Made by a program: the position numbers and the translations under genes
Notes under the pieces: generated by a model
What the model was told of the DNA's origin: nothing
The model's database searches: none
Seen by the model: only the letters and a program-made list of their open reading frames with translations
NCBI GenBank assembly: GCA_964017155.1
Contig: OZ024854.1
Location: 70,078,754-70,142,753 of the forward strand
From: Oasisia sp. SBJ-2009
Lineage: Eukaryota; Annelida; Polychaeta; Sabellida; Siboglinidae
Direction of reading: 5' to 3'
Length of the DNA: 64,000 bases
Shown here: piece after piece, positions 24,301 through 37,600 of the stretch
Position numbering within the stretch: the stretch's first letter is position 1
How the letters are laid out: every line of letters begins with the position of its first letter

Positions 24301-25373
24301 TGAAAAGAATGTAAACAGACATTTACGCTTCCCCAACTGATCCCCCGTAGACGGATCGGACTTTGTCGTTTTCCTCGATTTGTTTCCAAAAGTTGGCAAG
24401 ACGACGCGCACGGTCAGTTGGTTTCGTCGAGAGAGTCGTAGTTACACCCTTTGCATGGCACACGCCCGAGAAGACCGACCGTCGCGTCGAACTTGGCCGT
24501 TTCTCTCGATTCTCAAAACTGATCCCCCGTAGACGGATCGGACTTTGTCGTTTTCCTCGATTTGTGCAACTATCACCCTGTTAAGGTCGCCAAATGCCTC
24601 GTCACCTCATCTAGTTAGTGGTTCATTATTACTCCCGCCGTTTACCCAGCGGTCGGCACGGAATTATGTTGAAAAGAATGTAAACAGACATTTACGCTTC
24701 CACTACTGATCCCCCGTAGACGGATCGGACTTTGTCGTTTTCCTCGATTTGTTTCCAAAAGTTGGCAAGACGACGCGCACGGTCAGTTGGTTTCGTCGAG
24801 AGATTCGTAGTTACACCCCTTGCATGGCACACGCCCGAGAAGACCGACCGGCGCGTCGAACTTGGCCGTTTCTCTCGAATCTCAAAACTGATCCCCCGTA
24901 GACGGATCGGACTGTGTCGTTTTGCTCGATTTGTGCAACTATCACCCTGTTACGGTCGCCAAATGCCTCGTCACCTCATCTAGTTAGTGGTTCATCATTA
25001 TTACTCCCGCCGTTTACCCAGCGATCGGCACGGAATTATGTTGAAAAGAATGTAAACAGACATTTACGCTTCCCCAAGTGATCCCCCGTAGACGGATCGG
25101 ACTTTGTCGTTTTCCTCGATTTGTTTCCAAAACTTGGCAAGAGGACGCGCACGGTCAGTTAGTTTCGTCGAGAGAGTCATAGTTACACTCCGTGCGTGGA
25201 ATACGCCCGAGAAGACCGACCGGCGCGTCGAACTTGGCCGTTTCTCTCGATTCTCAAAACTGATCCCCCGTAGACGGATGGGACTTTGTCGTTTTGCTCG
25301 ATTTGTACAACTATCACCCTGTTACGGTCGCCAAATGCCTCGTCACCTCATCTAGTTAGTGGTTCATCATTAT
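21303..25373 (+). repeat. Higher-order unit, 11 monomers, 4071 bp
   Basis: Order A, C, A2, D, E, A, C, H, I, J, C', starting at 21303, 21672, 22044, 22413, 22782, 23151, 23520, 23892, 24261, 24630 and 25002. The first C has the head of a different variant ('cttccactactg'), so B is lost at a mosaic joint. I is an A front with an E core. J is an A front with a B core and tail. J-C' then becomes the standard end of later units. Confidence 0.87.
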
Positions 25374-27387
25374 TACTCCCGCCGTTTACCCAGCGATCGG
25401 CACGGGATTATGTTGAAAAGAATGTAAACAGACATTTACGCTTCACCAACTGATCCCCCGTAGACGGATCGGACTTTGTCGTTTTCCTCGATTTGTTTCC
25501 AAAAGTTGGCAAGACGACGCGCACGGTCAGTTGGTTTCGTCGAGAGAGTCGTAGTTACACCCCTTGCGTGGCACACGCCCGAGAAGACCGACCGGCGCGT
25601 CGAACTTGGCCGTTTCTCTCGATTCTCAAAACTGATCCCCCGTAGACGAATCGGACTTTGTCGTTTTCCTCGATTTGTGCAACTATCACCCTGTTAAGGT
25701 CGCCAATCGCCTCGTCACCTCATCTAGTTAGTGGTTCATTATTACTCCCGCCGTTTACCCAGCGGTCGGCACGGAATTATGTTGAAAAGAATGTAAACAT
25801 ACATTTACGCTTCCACTACTGATCCCCCGTAGACGGATCGGACTTTGTCGTTTTCCTCGATTTGTTTCCAAAACTTGGCAAGACGATGCGCACGGTCAGT
25901 TGGTTTCGTCGAGAGATTCGTAGTTACACCCCTTGCATGGCACACGCCCGAGAAGACCGACAGGCGCGTCGAACTTGGCCGTTTCTCTCGAATCTCAAAA
26001 CTGATCCCCCGTAGACGGATCGGACTGTGTCGTTTTGCTCGATTTGTGCAACTATCACCCTGTTACGGTCGCCAAATGCCTCGTCACCTCATCTAGTTAG
26101 TGGTTCATCATTATTACTCCCGCCGTTTACCCAGCGATCGGCACGGAATTATGTTGAAAAGAATGTAAACAGACATTTACGCTTCCCCAAGTGATCCCCC
26201 GTAGACGGATCGGACTTTGTCGTTTTCCTCGATTTGTTTCCAAAACTTGGCAAGAGGACGAGCACGGTCAGTTAGTTTCGTCGAGAGAGTCATAGTTACA
26301 CTCCGTGCGTGGAATACGCCCGAGAAGACCGACCGGCGCGTCGAACTTGGCCGTTTCTCTCGATTCTCAAAACTGATCCCCCGTAGACGGATCGGACTTT
26401 GTCGTTTTGCTCGATTTGTACAACTATCACCCTGTTACGGTCGCCAAATGCCTCGTCACCTCATCTAGTTAGTGGTTCATCATTATTACTCCCGCCGTTT
26501 ACCCAGCGGTCGGCACGGAATTCTGTTGAAAAGAATGTAAACAGACATTTACGCTTCCACTACTGATCCCCCGTAGACGGATCGGACTTTGTCGTTTTCC
26601 TCGATTTGTTTCCAAAACTTGGCAAGACGACGCGCACGGTCAGTTGGTTTCGTCGAGAGAGTCGTAGTTACACTCCGTGCGTGGAATACGCCCGAGAAGA
26701 CCGACCGGCGCGTCGAATTTGGGCGTTTCTTTCGATTCTCAAAACTGATCCCCCGTAGACGGATCGGACTTTGTCGTTTTGCTCTATTTGTGCAACTATC
26801 ACCCTGTTAAGGTCGCCAAATGCCTTGACACCTCATCTAGTTAGTGGTTCATTATTACTCCCGCCGTTTACCCAGCGGTCGCCACGGAATTTTGTTGAAA
26901 AGAATGTAAACAGACATTTACGCTTCCCCAACTGATCCCCCGTAGACGGATCGGACTTTGTCGTTTTCCTCGATTTGTTTCCAAAACTTGGCAAGACGAT
27001 GCGCACGGTCAGTTGGTTTCGTCGAGAGAGTCGTAGTTACACCCTTTGCATGGCACACGCCCGAGAAGACCGACCGTCGCGTCGAACTTGGCCGTTTCTC
27101 TCGATTCTCAAAACTGATCCCCCGTAGACGGATCGGACTTTGTCGTTTTCCTCGATTTGTGCAACTATCACCCTGTTAAGGTCGCCAAATGCCTCGTCAC
27201 CTCATCTAGTTAGTGGTTCATTATTACTCCCGCCGTTTACCCAGCGGTCGGCACGGAATTATGTTGAAAAGAATGTAAACAGACATTTACGCTTCCACTA
27301 CTGATCCCCCGTAGACGGATCGGACTTTGTCGTTTTCCTCGATTTGTTTCCAAAAGTTGGCAAGACGACGCGCACGGTCAGTTGGTT
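24055..27387 (+). repeat. 3333-bp tandem duplication, copy 1
   Basis: From about 24055 the sequence matches 27388 onward at a fixed offset of 3333 (9 monomers). Both copies carry 'gaccgacagg' in B and 'ggatgggac' in C'. The left limit is the change from H front to shared sequence near 'agattcgtag'; it is placed to within a few tens of bases. Confidence 0.87.
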
Positions 27388-28706
27388 TCGTCGAGAGATT
27401 CGTAGTTACACCCCTTGCATGGCACACGCCCGAGAAGACCGACCGGCGCGTCGAACTTGGCCGTTTCTCTCGAATCTCAAAACTGATCCCCCGTAGACGG
27501 ATCGGACTTTGTCGTTTTGCTCTATTTGTGCAACTATCACCCTGTTAAGGTCGCCAAATGCCTTGACACCTCATCTAGTTAGTGGTTCATTATTACTCCC
27601 GCCGTTTACCCAGCGGTCGCCACGGAATTTTGTTGAAAAGAATGTAAACAGACATTTACGCTTCCCCAACTGATCCCCCGTAGACGGATCGGACTTTGTC
27701 GTTTTCCTCGATTTGTTTCCAAAAGTTGGCAAGACGACGCGCACGGTCAGTTGGTTTCGTCGAGAGAGTCGTAGTTACACCCTTTGCATGGCACACGCCC
27801 GAGAAGACCGACCGTCGCGTCGAACTTGGCCGTTTCTCTCGATTCTCAAAACTGATCCCCCGTAGACGGATCGGACTTTGTCGTTTTCCTCGATTTGTGC
27901 AACTATCACCCTGTTAAGGTCGCCAAATGCCTCGTCACCTCATCTAGTTAGTGGTTCATTATTACTCCCGCCGTTTACCCAGCGGTCGGCACGGAATTAT
28001 GTTGAAAAGAATGTAAACAGACATTTACGCTTCCACTACTGATCCCCCGTAGACGGATCGGACTTTGTCGTTTTCCTCGATTTGTTTCCAAAAGTTGGCA
28101 AGACGACGCGCACGGTCAGTTGGTTTCGTCGAGAGATTCGTAGTTACACCCCTTGCATGGCACACGCCCGAGAAGACCGACCGGCGCGTCGAACTTGGCC
28201 GTTTCTCTCGAATCTCAAAACTGATCCCCCGTAGACGGATCGGACTGTGTCGTTTTGCTCGATTTGTGCAACTATCACCCTGTTACGGTCGCCAAATGCC
28301 TCGTCACCTCATCTAGTTAGTGGTTCATCATTATTACTCCCGCCGTTTACCCAGCGATCGGCACGGAATTATGTTGAAAAGAATGTAAACAGACATTTAC
28401 GCTTCCCCAAGTGATCCCCCGTAGACGGATCGGACTTTGTCGTTTTCCTCGATTTGTTTCCAAAACTTGGCAAGAGGACGCGCACGGTCAGTTAGTTTCG
28501 TCGAGAGAGTCATAGTTACACTCCGTGCGTGGAATACGCCCGAGAAGACCGACCGGCGCGTCGAACTTGGCCGTTTCTCTCGATTCTCAAAACTGATCCC
28601 CCGTAGACGGATGGGACTTTGTCGTTTTGCTCGATTTGTACAACTATCACCCTGTTACGGTCGCCAAATGCCTCGTCACCTCATCTAGTTAGTGGTTCAT
28701 CATTAT
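25374..28706 (+). repeat. Higher-order unit, 9 monomers, 3333 bp
   Basis: Order A, B, C, D, E, K, I, J, C', starting at 25374, 25743, 26115, 26487, 26856, 27225, 27594, 27963 and 28335. A2 is absent between C and D compared with the commoner series. K has an A front, a B core and a D tail. The B copy has the private 'gaccgacagg', which later marks the B position of many higher-order units. Confidence 0.9.
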
Positions 28707-30731
28707 TACTCCCGCCGTTTACCCAGCGATCGGCACGGGATTATGTTGAAAAGAATGTAAACAGACATTTACGCTTCACCAACTGATCCCCCGTAGACGG
28801 ATCGGACTTTGTCGTTTTCCTCGATTTGTTTCCAAAAGTTGGCAAGACGACGCGCACGGTCAGTTGGTTTCGTCGAGAGAGTCGTAGTTACACCCCTTGC
28901 GTGGCACACGCCCGAGAAGACCGACCGGCGCGTCGAACTTGGCCGTTTCTCTCGATTCTCAAAACTGATCCCCCGTAGACGAATCGGACTTTGTCGTTTT
29001 CCTCGATTTGTGCAACTATCACCCTGTTAAGGTCGCCAATCGCCTCGTCACCTCATCTAGTTAGTGGTTCATTATTACTCCCGCCGTTTACCCAGCGGTC
29101 GGCACGGAATTATGTTGAAAAGAATGTAAACATACATTTACGCTTCCACTACTGATCCCCCGTAGACGGATCGGACTTTGTCGTTTTCCTCGATTTGTTT
29201 CCAAAACTTGGCAAGACGATGCGCACGGTCAGTTGGTTTCGTCGAGAGATTCGTAGTTACACCCCTTGCATGGCACACGCCCGAGAAGACCGACAGGCGC
29301 GTCGAACTTGGCCGTTTCTCTCGAATCTCAAAACTGATCCCCCGTAGACGGATCGGACTGTGTCGTTTTGCTCGATTTGTGCAACTATCACCCTGTTACG
29401 GTCGCCAAATGCCTCGTCACCTCATCTAGTTAGTGGTTCATCATTATTACTCCCGCCGTTTACCCAGCGATCGGCACGGAATTATGTTGAAAAGAATGTA
29501 AACAGACATTTACGCTTCCCCAAGTGATCCCCCGTAGACGGATCGGACTTTGTCGTTTTCCTCGATTTGTTTCCAAAACTTGGCAAGAGGACGAGCACGG
29601 TCAGTTAGTTTCGTCGAGAGAGTCATAGTTACACTCCGTGCGTGGAATACGCCCGAGAAGACCGACCGGCGCGTCGAACTTGGCCGTTTCTCTCGATTCT
29701 CAAAACTGATCCCCCGTAGACGGATCGGACTTTGTCGTTTTGCTCGATTTGTACAACTATCACCCTGTTACGGTCGCCAAATGCCTCGTCACCTCATCTA
29801 GTTAGTGGTTCATCATTATTACTCCCGCCGTTTACCCAGCGGTCGGCACGGAATTCTGTTGAAAAGAATGTAAACAGACATTTACGCTTCCACTACTGAT
29901 CCCCCGTAGACGGATCGGACTTTGTCGTTTTCCTCGATTTGTTTCCAAAACTTGGCAAGACGACGCGCACGGTCAGTTGGTTTCGTCGAGAGAGTCGTAG
30001 TTACACTCCGTGCGTGGAATACGCCCGAGAAGACCGACCGGCGCGTCGAATTTGGGCGTTTCTTTCGATTCTCAAAACTGATCCCCCGTAGACGGATCGG
30101 ACTTTGTCGTTTTGCTCTATTTGTGCAACTATCACCCTGTTAAGGTCGCCAAATGCCTTGACACCTCATCTAGTTAGTGGTTCATTATTACTCCCGCCGT
30201 TTACCCAGCGGTCGCCACGGAATTTTGTTGAAAAGAATGTAAACAGACATTTACGCTTCCCCAACTGATCCCCCGTAGACGGATCGGACTTTGTCGTTTT
30301 CCTCGATTTGTTTCCAAAACTTGGCAAGACGATGCGCACGGTCAGTTGGTTTCGTCGAGAAAGTCGTAGTTACACCCTTTGCATGGCACACGCCCGAGAA
30401 GACCGACCGTCGCGTCGAACTTGGCCGTTTCTCTCGATTCTCAAAACTGATCCCCCGTAGACGGATCGGACTTTGTCGTTTTCCTCGATTTGTGCAACTA
30501 TCACCCTGTTAAGGTCGCCAAATGCCTCGTCACCTCATCTAGTTAGTGGTTCATTATTACTCCCGCCGTTTACCCAGCGGTCGGCACGGAATTATGTTGA
30601 AAAGAATGTAAACAGACATTTACGCTTCCACTACTGATCCCCCGTAGACGGATCGGACTTTGTCGTTTTCCTCGATTTGTTTCCAAAAGTTGGCAAGACG
30701 ACGCGCACGGTCAGTTGGTTTCGTCGAGAGA
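27388..30731 (+). repeat. 3333-bp tandem duplication, copy 2
   Basis: Partner of the segment starting at about 24055. One mismatch seen is A at 30361 against G at 27028. Identity ends near 30731, where this copy reads 'gagagagtcg' and the other 'gagagattcg'. Confidence 0.87.
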
Positions 30732-31667
30732 GTCGTAGTTACACCCCTTGCGTGGCACACGCCCGAGAAGACCGACCGGCGCGTCGAACTTGGCCGTTTC
30801 TCTCGATTCTCAAAACTGATCCCCCGTAGACGAATCGGACTTTGTCGTTTTCCTCGATTTGTGCAACTATCACCCTGTTAAGGTCGCCAATCGCCTCGTC
30901 ACCTCATCTAGTTAGTGGTTCATTATTACTCCCGCCGTTTACCCAGCGGTCGGCACGGAATTATGTTGAAAAGAATGTAAATATACATTTACGCTTCCAC
31001 TACTGATCCCCCGTAGACGGATCGGACTTTGTCGTTTTCCTCGATTTGTTTCCAAAACTTGGCAAGACGATGCGCACGGTCAGTTGGTTTCGTCGAGAGA
31101 TTCGTAGTTACACCCCTTGCATGGCACACGCCCGAGAAGACCGACCGGCGCGTCGAACTTGGCCGTTTCTCTCGAATCTCAAAACTGATCCCCCGTAGAC
31201 GGATCGGACTTTGTCGTTTTGCTCTATTTGTGAAACTATCACCCTGTTAAGGTCGCCAAATGCCTTGACACCTCATCTAGTTAGTGGTTCATTATTACTC
31301 CCGCCGTTTACCCAGCGGTCGCCACGGAATTTTGTTGAAAAGAATGTAAACAGACATTTACGCTTCCCCAACTGATCCCCCGTAGACGGATCGGACTTTG
31401 TCGTTTTCCTCGATTTGTTTCCAAAACTTGGCAAGACGATGCGCACGGTCAGTTGGTTTCGTCGAGAGAGTCGTAGTTACACCCTTTGCATGGCACACGC
31501 CCGAGAAGACCGACCGTCGCGTCGAACTTGGCCGTTTCTCTCGATTCTCAAAACTGATCCCCCGTAGACGGATCGGACTTTGTCGTTTTCCTCGATTTGT
31601 GCAACTATCACCCTGTTACGGTCGCCAAATGCCTCGTCACCTCATCTAGTTAGTGGTTCATCATTAT
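28707..31667 (+). repeat. Higher-order unit segment, 8 monomers
   Basis: Order A, B, C, D, E, A, H, E (372-bp tail), starting at 28707, 29076, 29448, 29820, 30189, 30558, 30927 and 31296. The H copy has two private changes, 'gtaaatatac' near 30978 and 'gtgaaac' near 31231. The last E has a C-type tail ('gttacgg', 'ttcatcattatt') followed by an A2-type head. Confidence 0.87.
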
Positions 31668-33149
31668 TACTCCCGCCGTTTACCCAGCGATCGACACGGG
31701 ATTATGTTGAAAAGAATGTAAACAGACATTTACGCTTCCCTAACTGATCCCCCGTAGACGGATCGGACTTTGTCGTTTTCCTCGATTTGTTTCCAAAACT
31801 TGGCAAGACGATGCGCACGGTCAGTTGGTTTCGTCGAGAGATTCGTAGTTACACCCCTTGCATGGCACACGCCCGAGAAGACCGACCGGCGCGTCGAACT
31901 TGGCCGTTTCTCTCGAATCTCAAAACTGATCCCCCGTAGACGGATCGGACTTTGTCGTTTTGCTCTATTTGTGCAACTATCACCCTGTTAAGGTCGCCAA
32001 ATGCCTTGACACCTCATCTAGTTAGTGGTTCATTATTACTCCCGCCGTTTACCCAGCGGTCGCCACGGAATTTTGTTGAAAAGAATGTAAACAGACATTT
32101 ACGCTTCCCCAACTGATCCCCCGTAGACGGATCGGACTTTGTCGTTTTCCTCGATTTGTTTCCAAAACTTGGCAAGACGATGCGCACGGTCAGTTGGTTT
32201 CGTCGAGAGAGTCGTAGTTACACCCTTTGCATGGCACACGCCCGAGAAGACCGACCGTCGCGTCGAACTTGGCCGTTTCTCTCGATTCTCAAAACTGATC
32301 CCCCGTAGACGGATCGGACTTTGTCGTTTTCCTCGATTTGTGCAACTATCACCCTGTTAAGGTCGCCAAATGCCTCGTCACCTCATCTAGTTAGTGGTTC
32401 ATTATTACTCCCGCCGTTTACCCAGCGGTCGGCACGGAATTATGTTGAAAAGAATGTAAACAGACATTTACGCTTCCACTACTGATCCCCCGTAGACGGA
32501 TCGGACTTTGTCGTTTTCCTCGATTTGTTTCCAAAAGTTGGCAAGACGACGCGCACGGTCAGTTGGTTTCGTCGAGAGATTCGTAGTTACACCCCTTGCA
32601 TGGCACACGCCCGAGAAGACCGACCGGCGCGTCGAACTTGGCCGTTTCTCTCGAATCTCAAAACTGATCCCCCGTAGACGGATCGGACTGTGTCGTTTTG
32701 CTCGATTTGTGCAACTATCACCCTGTTACGGTCGCCAAATGCCTCGTCACCTCATCTAGTTAGTGGTTCATCATTATTACTCCCGCCGTTTACCCAGCGA
32801 TCGGCACGGAATTATGTTGAAAAGAATGTAAACAGACATTTACGCTTCCCCAAGTGATCCCCCGTAGACGGATCGGACTTTGTCGTTTTCCTCGATTTGT
32901 TTCCAAAACTTGGCAAGAGGACGCGCACGGTCAGTTAGTTTCGTCGAGAGAGTCATAGTTACACTCCGTGCGTGGAATACGCCCGAGAAGACCGACCGGC
33001 GCGTCGAACTTGGCCGTTTCTCTCGATTCTCAAAACTGATCCCCCGTAGACGGATGGGACTTTGTCGTTTTGCTCGATTTGTACAACTATCACCCTGTTA
33101 CGGTCGCCAAATGCCTCGTCACCTCATCTAGTTAGTGGTTCATCATTAT
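31668..33149 (+). repeat. 1482-bp four-monomer tandem duplication, copy 1
   Basis: Order H, E, J, C', starting at 31668, 32037, 32406 and 32778. From about 31749 it matches the next four monomers at an offset of 1482. The head of H differs between copies ('cttccctaac' here, 'cttcaccaac' next), which marks the joint. Confidence 0.88.
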
Positions 33150-34631
33150 TACTCCCGCCGTTTACCCAGCGATCGGCACGGGATTATGTTGAAAAGAATG
33201 TAAACAGACATTTACGCTTCACCAACTGATCCCCCGTAGACGGATCGGACTTTGTCGTTTTCCTCGATTTGTTTCCAAAACTTGGCAAGACGATGCGCAC
33301 GGTCAGTTGGTTTCGTCGAGAGATTCGTAGTTACACCCCTTGCATGGCACACGCCCGAGAAGACCGACCGGCGCGTCGAACTTGGCCGTTTCTCTCGAAT
33401 CTCAAAACTGATCCCCCGTAGACGGATCGGACTTTGTCGTTTTGCTCTATTTGTGCAACTATCACCCTGTTAAGGTCGCCAAATGCCTTGACACCTCATC
33501 TAGTTAGTGGTTCATTATTACTCCCGCCGTTTACCCAGCGGTCGCCACGGAATTTTGTTGAAAAGAATGTAAACAGACATTTACGCTTCCCCAACTGATC
33601 CCCCGTAGACGGATCGGACTTTGTCGTTTTCCTCGATTTGTTTCCAAAACTTGGCAAGACGATGCGCACGGTCAGTTGGTTTCGTCGAGAGAGTCGTAGT
33701 TACACCCTTTGCATGGCACACGCCCGAGAAGACCGACCGTCGCGTCGAACTTGGCCGTTTCTCTCGATTCTCAAAACTGATCCCCCGTAGACGGATCGGA
33801 CTTTGTCGTTTTCCTCGATTTGTGCAACTATCACCCTGTTAAGGTCGCCAAATGCCTCGTCACCTCATCTAGTTAGTGGTTCATTATTACTCCCGCCGTT
33901 TACCCAGCGGTCGGCACGGAATTATGTTGAAAAGAATGTAAACAGACATTTACGCTTCCACTACTGATCCCCCGTAGACGGATCGGACTTTGTCGTTTTC
34001 CTCGATTTGTTTCCAAAAGTTGGCAAGACGACGCGCACGGTCAGTTGGTTTCGTCGAGAGATTCGTAGTTACACCCCTTGCATGGCACACGCCCGAGAAG
34101 ACCGACCGGCGCGTCGAACTTGGCCGTTTCTCTCGAATCTCAAAACTGATCCCCCGTAGACGGATCGGACTGTGTCGTTTTGCTCGATTTGTGCAACTAT
34201 CACCCTGTTACGGTCGCCAAATGCCTCGTCACCTCATCTAGTTAGTGGTTCATCATTATTACTCCCGCCGTTTACCCAGCGATCGGCACGGAATTATGTT
34301 GAAAAGAATGTAAACAGACATTTACGCTTCCCCAAGTGATCCCCCGTAGACGGATCGGACTTTGTCGTTTTCCTCGATTTGTTTCCAAAACTTGGCAAGA
34401 GGACGCGCACGGTCAGTTAGTTTCGTCGAGAGAGTCATAGTTACACTCCGTGCGTGGAATACGCCCGAGAAGACCGACCGGCGCGTCGAACTTGGCCGTT
34501 TCTCTCGATTCTCAAAACTGATCCCCCGTAGACGGATGGGACTTTGTCGTTTTGCTCGATTTGTACAACTATCACCCTGTTACGGTCGCCAAATGCCTCG
34601 TCACCTCATCTAGTTAGTGGTTCATCATTAT
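33150..34631 (+). repeat. 1482-bp four-monomer tandem duplication, copy 2
   Basis: Order H, E, J, C', starting at 33150, 33519, 33888 and 34260. It follows copy 1 directly. H here has the head that normally precedes A, so the exchange joined a C' end to an H interior in phase. Confidence 0.88.
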
Positions 34632-37600
34632 TACTCCCGCCGTTTACCCAGCGATCGGCACGGGATTATGTTGAAAAGAATGTAAACAGACATTTACGCT
34701 TCACCAACTGATCCCCCGTAGACGGATCGGACTTTGTCGTTTTCCTCGATTTGTTTCCAAAAGTTGGCAAGACGACGCGCACGGTCAGTTGGTTTCGTCG
34801 AGAGAGTCGTAGTTACACCCCTTGCGTGGCACACGCCCGAGAAGACCGACCGGCGCGTCGAACTTGGCCGTTTCTCTCGATTCTCAAAACTGATCCCCCG
34901 TAGACGAATCGGACTTTGTCGTTTTCCTCGATTTGTGCAACTATCACCCTGTTAAGGTCGCCAATCGCCTCGTCACCTCATCTAGTTAGTGGTTCATTAT
35001 TACTCCCGCCGTTTACCCAGCGGTCGGCACGGAATTATGTTGAAAAGAATGTAAACATACATTTACGCTTCCACTACTGATCCCCCGTAGACGGATCGGA
35101 CTTTGTCGTTTTCCTCGATTTGTTTCCAAAACTTGGCAAGACGATGCGCACGGTCAGTTGGTTTCGTCGAGAGATTCGTAGTTACACCCCTTGCATGGCA
35201 CACGCCCGAGAAGACCGACAGGCGCGTCGAACTTGGCCGTTTCTCTCGAATCTCAAAACTGATCCCCCGTAGACGGATCGGACTGTGTCGTTTTGCTCGA
35301 TTTGTGCAACTATCACCCTGTTACGGTCGCCAAATGCCTCGTCACCTCATCTAGTTAGTGGTTCATCATTATTACTCCCGCCGTTTACCCAGCGATCGGC
35401 ACGGAATTATGTTGAAAAGAATGTAAACAGACATTTACGCTTCCCCAAGTGATCCCCCGTAGACGGATCGGACTTTGTCGTTTTCCTCGATTTGTTTCCA
35501 AAACTTGGCAAGAGGACGAGCACGGTCAGTTAGTTTCGTCGAGAGAGTCATAGTTACACTCCGTGCGTGGAATACGCCCGAGAAGACCGACCGGCGCGTC
35601 GAACTTGGCCGTTTCTCTCGATTCTCAAAACTGATCCCCCGTAGACGGATCGGACTTTGTCGTTTTGCTCGATTTGTACAACTATCACCCTGTTACGGTC
35701 GCCAAATGCCTCGTCACCTCATCTAGTTAGTGGTTCATCATTATTACTCCCGCTGTTTACCCAGCGATCGACACGGGAATATGTTGAAAAGAATGTAAAC
35801 AGACATTTACGCTTCCCTAACTGATCCCCCGTACACGGATCGGACTTTGTCGTTTTCCTCGATTTGTTTCCAAAAGTTGGCAAGACGACGCGCACGGTCA
35901 GTTGGTTTCGTCGAGAGAGCCGTAGTTACACCCCTTGCGTGGCACACGCCCGAGAAGACCGACCGGCGCGTCGAACTTGGCCGTTTCTCTCGATTCTCAA
36001 AACTGATCCCCCGTAGACGAATCGGACTTTGTCGTTTTCCTCGATTTGTGCAACTATCACCCTGTTAAGGTCGCCAATCGCCTCGTCACCTCATCTAGTT
36101 AGTGGTTCATTATTACTCCCGCCGTTTACCCAGCGGTCGGCACGGAATTCTGTTGAAAAGAATGTAAACAGACATTTACGCTTCCACTACTGATCCCCCG
36201 TAGACGGATCGGACTTTGTCGTTTTCCTCGATTTGTTTCCAAAACTTGGCAAGACGACGCGCACGGTCAGTTGGTTTCGTCGAGAGAGTCGTAGTTACAC
36301 TCCGTGCGTGGAATACGCCCGAGAAGACCGACCGGCGCGTCGAATTTGGGCGTTTCTTTCGATTCTCAAAACTGATCCCCCGTAGACGGATCGGACTTTG
36401 TCGTTTTGCTCTATTTGTGCAACTATCACCCTGTTAAGGTCGCCAAATGCCTTGACACCTCATCTAGTTAGTGGTTCATTATTACTCCCGCCGTTTACCC
36501 AGCGGTCGCCACGGAATTTTGTTGAAAAGAATGTAAACAGACATTTACGCTTCCCCAACTGATCCCCCGTAGACGGATCGGACTTTGTCGTTTTCCTCGA
36601 TTTGTTTCCAAAACTTGGCAAGACGATGCGCACGGTCAGTTGGTTTCGTCGAGAGAGTCGTAGTTACACCCTTTGCATGGCACACGCCCGAGAAGACCGA
36701 CCGTCGCGTCGAACTTGGCCGTTTCTCTCGATTCTCAAAACTGATCCCCCGTAGACGGATCGGACTTTGTCGTTTTCCTCGATTTGTGCAACTATCACCC
36801 TGTTAAGGTCGCCAAATGCCTCGTCACCTCATCTAGTTAGTGGTTCATTATTACTCCCGCCGTTTACCCAGCGGTCGGCACGGAATTATGTTGAAAAGAA
36901 TGTAAACAGACATTTACGCTTCCACTACTGATCCCCCGTAGACGGATCGGACTTTGTCGTTTTCCTCGATTTGTTTCCAAAAGTTGGCAAGACGACGCGC
37001 ACGGTCAGTTGGTTTCGTCGAGAGAGTCGTAGTTACACCCCTTGCATGGCACACGCCCGAGAAGACCGACCGGCGCGTCGAACTTGGCCGTTTCTCTCGA
37101 ATCTCAAAACTGATCCCCCGTAGACGGATCGGACTTTGTCGTTTTGCTCTATTTGTGCAACTATCACCCTGTTAAGGTCGCCAAATGCCTTGACACCTCA
37201 TCTAGTTAGTGGTTCATTATTACTCCCGCCGTTTACCCAGCGGCCGCCACGGAATTTTGTTGAAAAGAATGTAAACATACATTTACGCTTCCCCAACTGA
37301 TCCCCCGTATACGGATCGGACTTTGTCGTTTTCCTCGATTTGTTTCCAAAACTTGGCAAGACGATGCGCACGGTCAGTTGGTTTCGTCGAGAGAGTCGTA
37401 GTTACACCCTTTGCATGGCACACGCCCGAGAAGACCGACCGTCGCGTCGAACTTGGCCGTTTCTCTCGATTCTCAAAACTGATCCCCCGTAGACGGATCG
37501 GACTTTGTCGTTTTCCTCGATTTGTGCAACTATCACCCTGTTAAGGTCGCCAAATGCCTCGTCACCTCATCTAGTTAGTGGTTCATTATTACTCCCGCCG

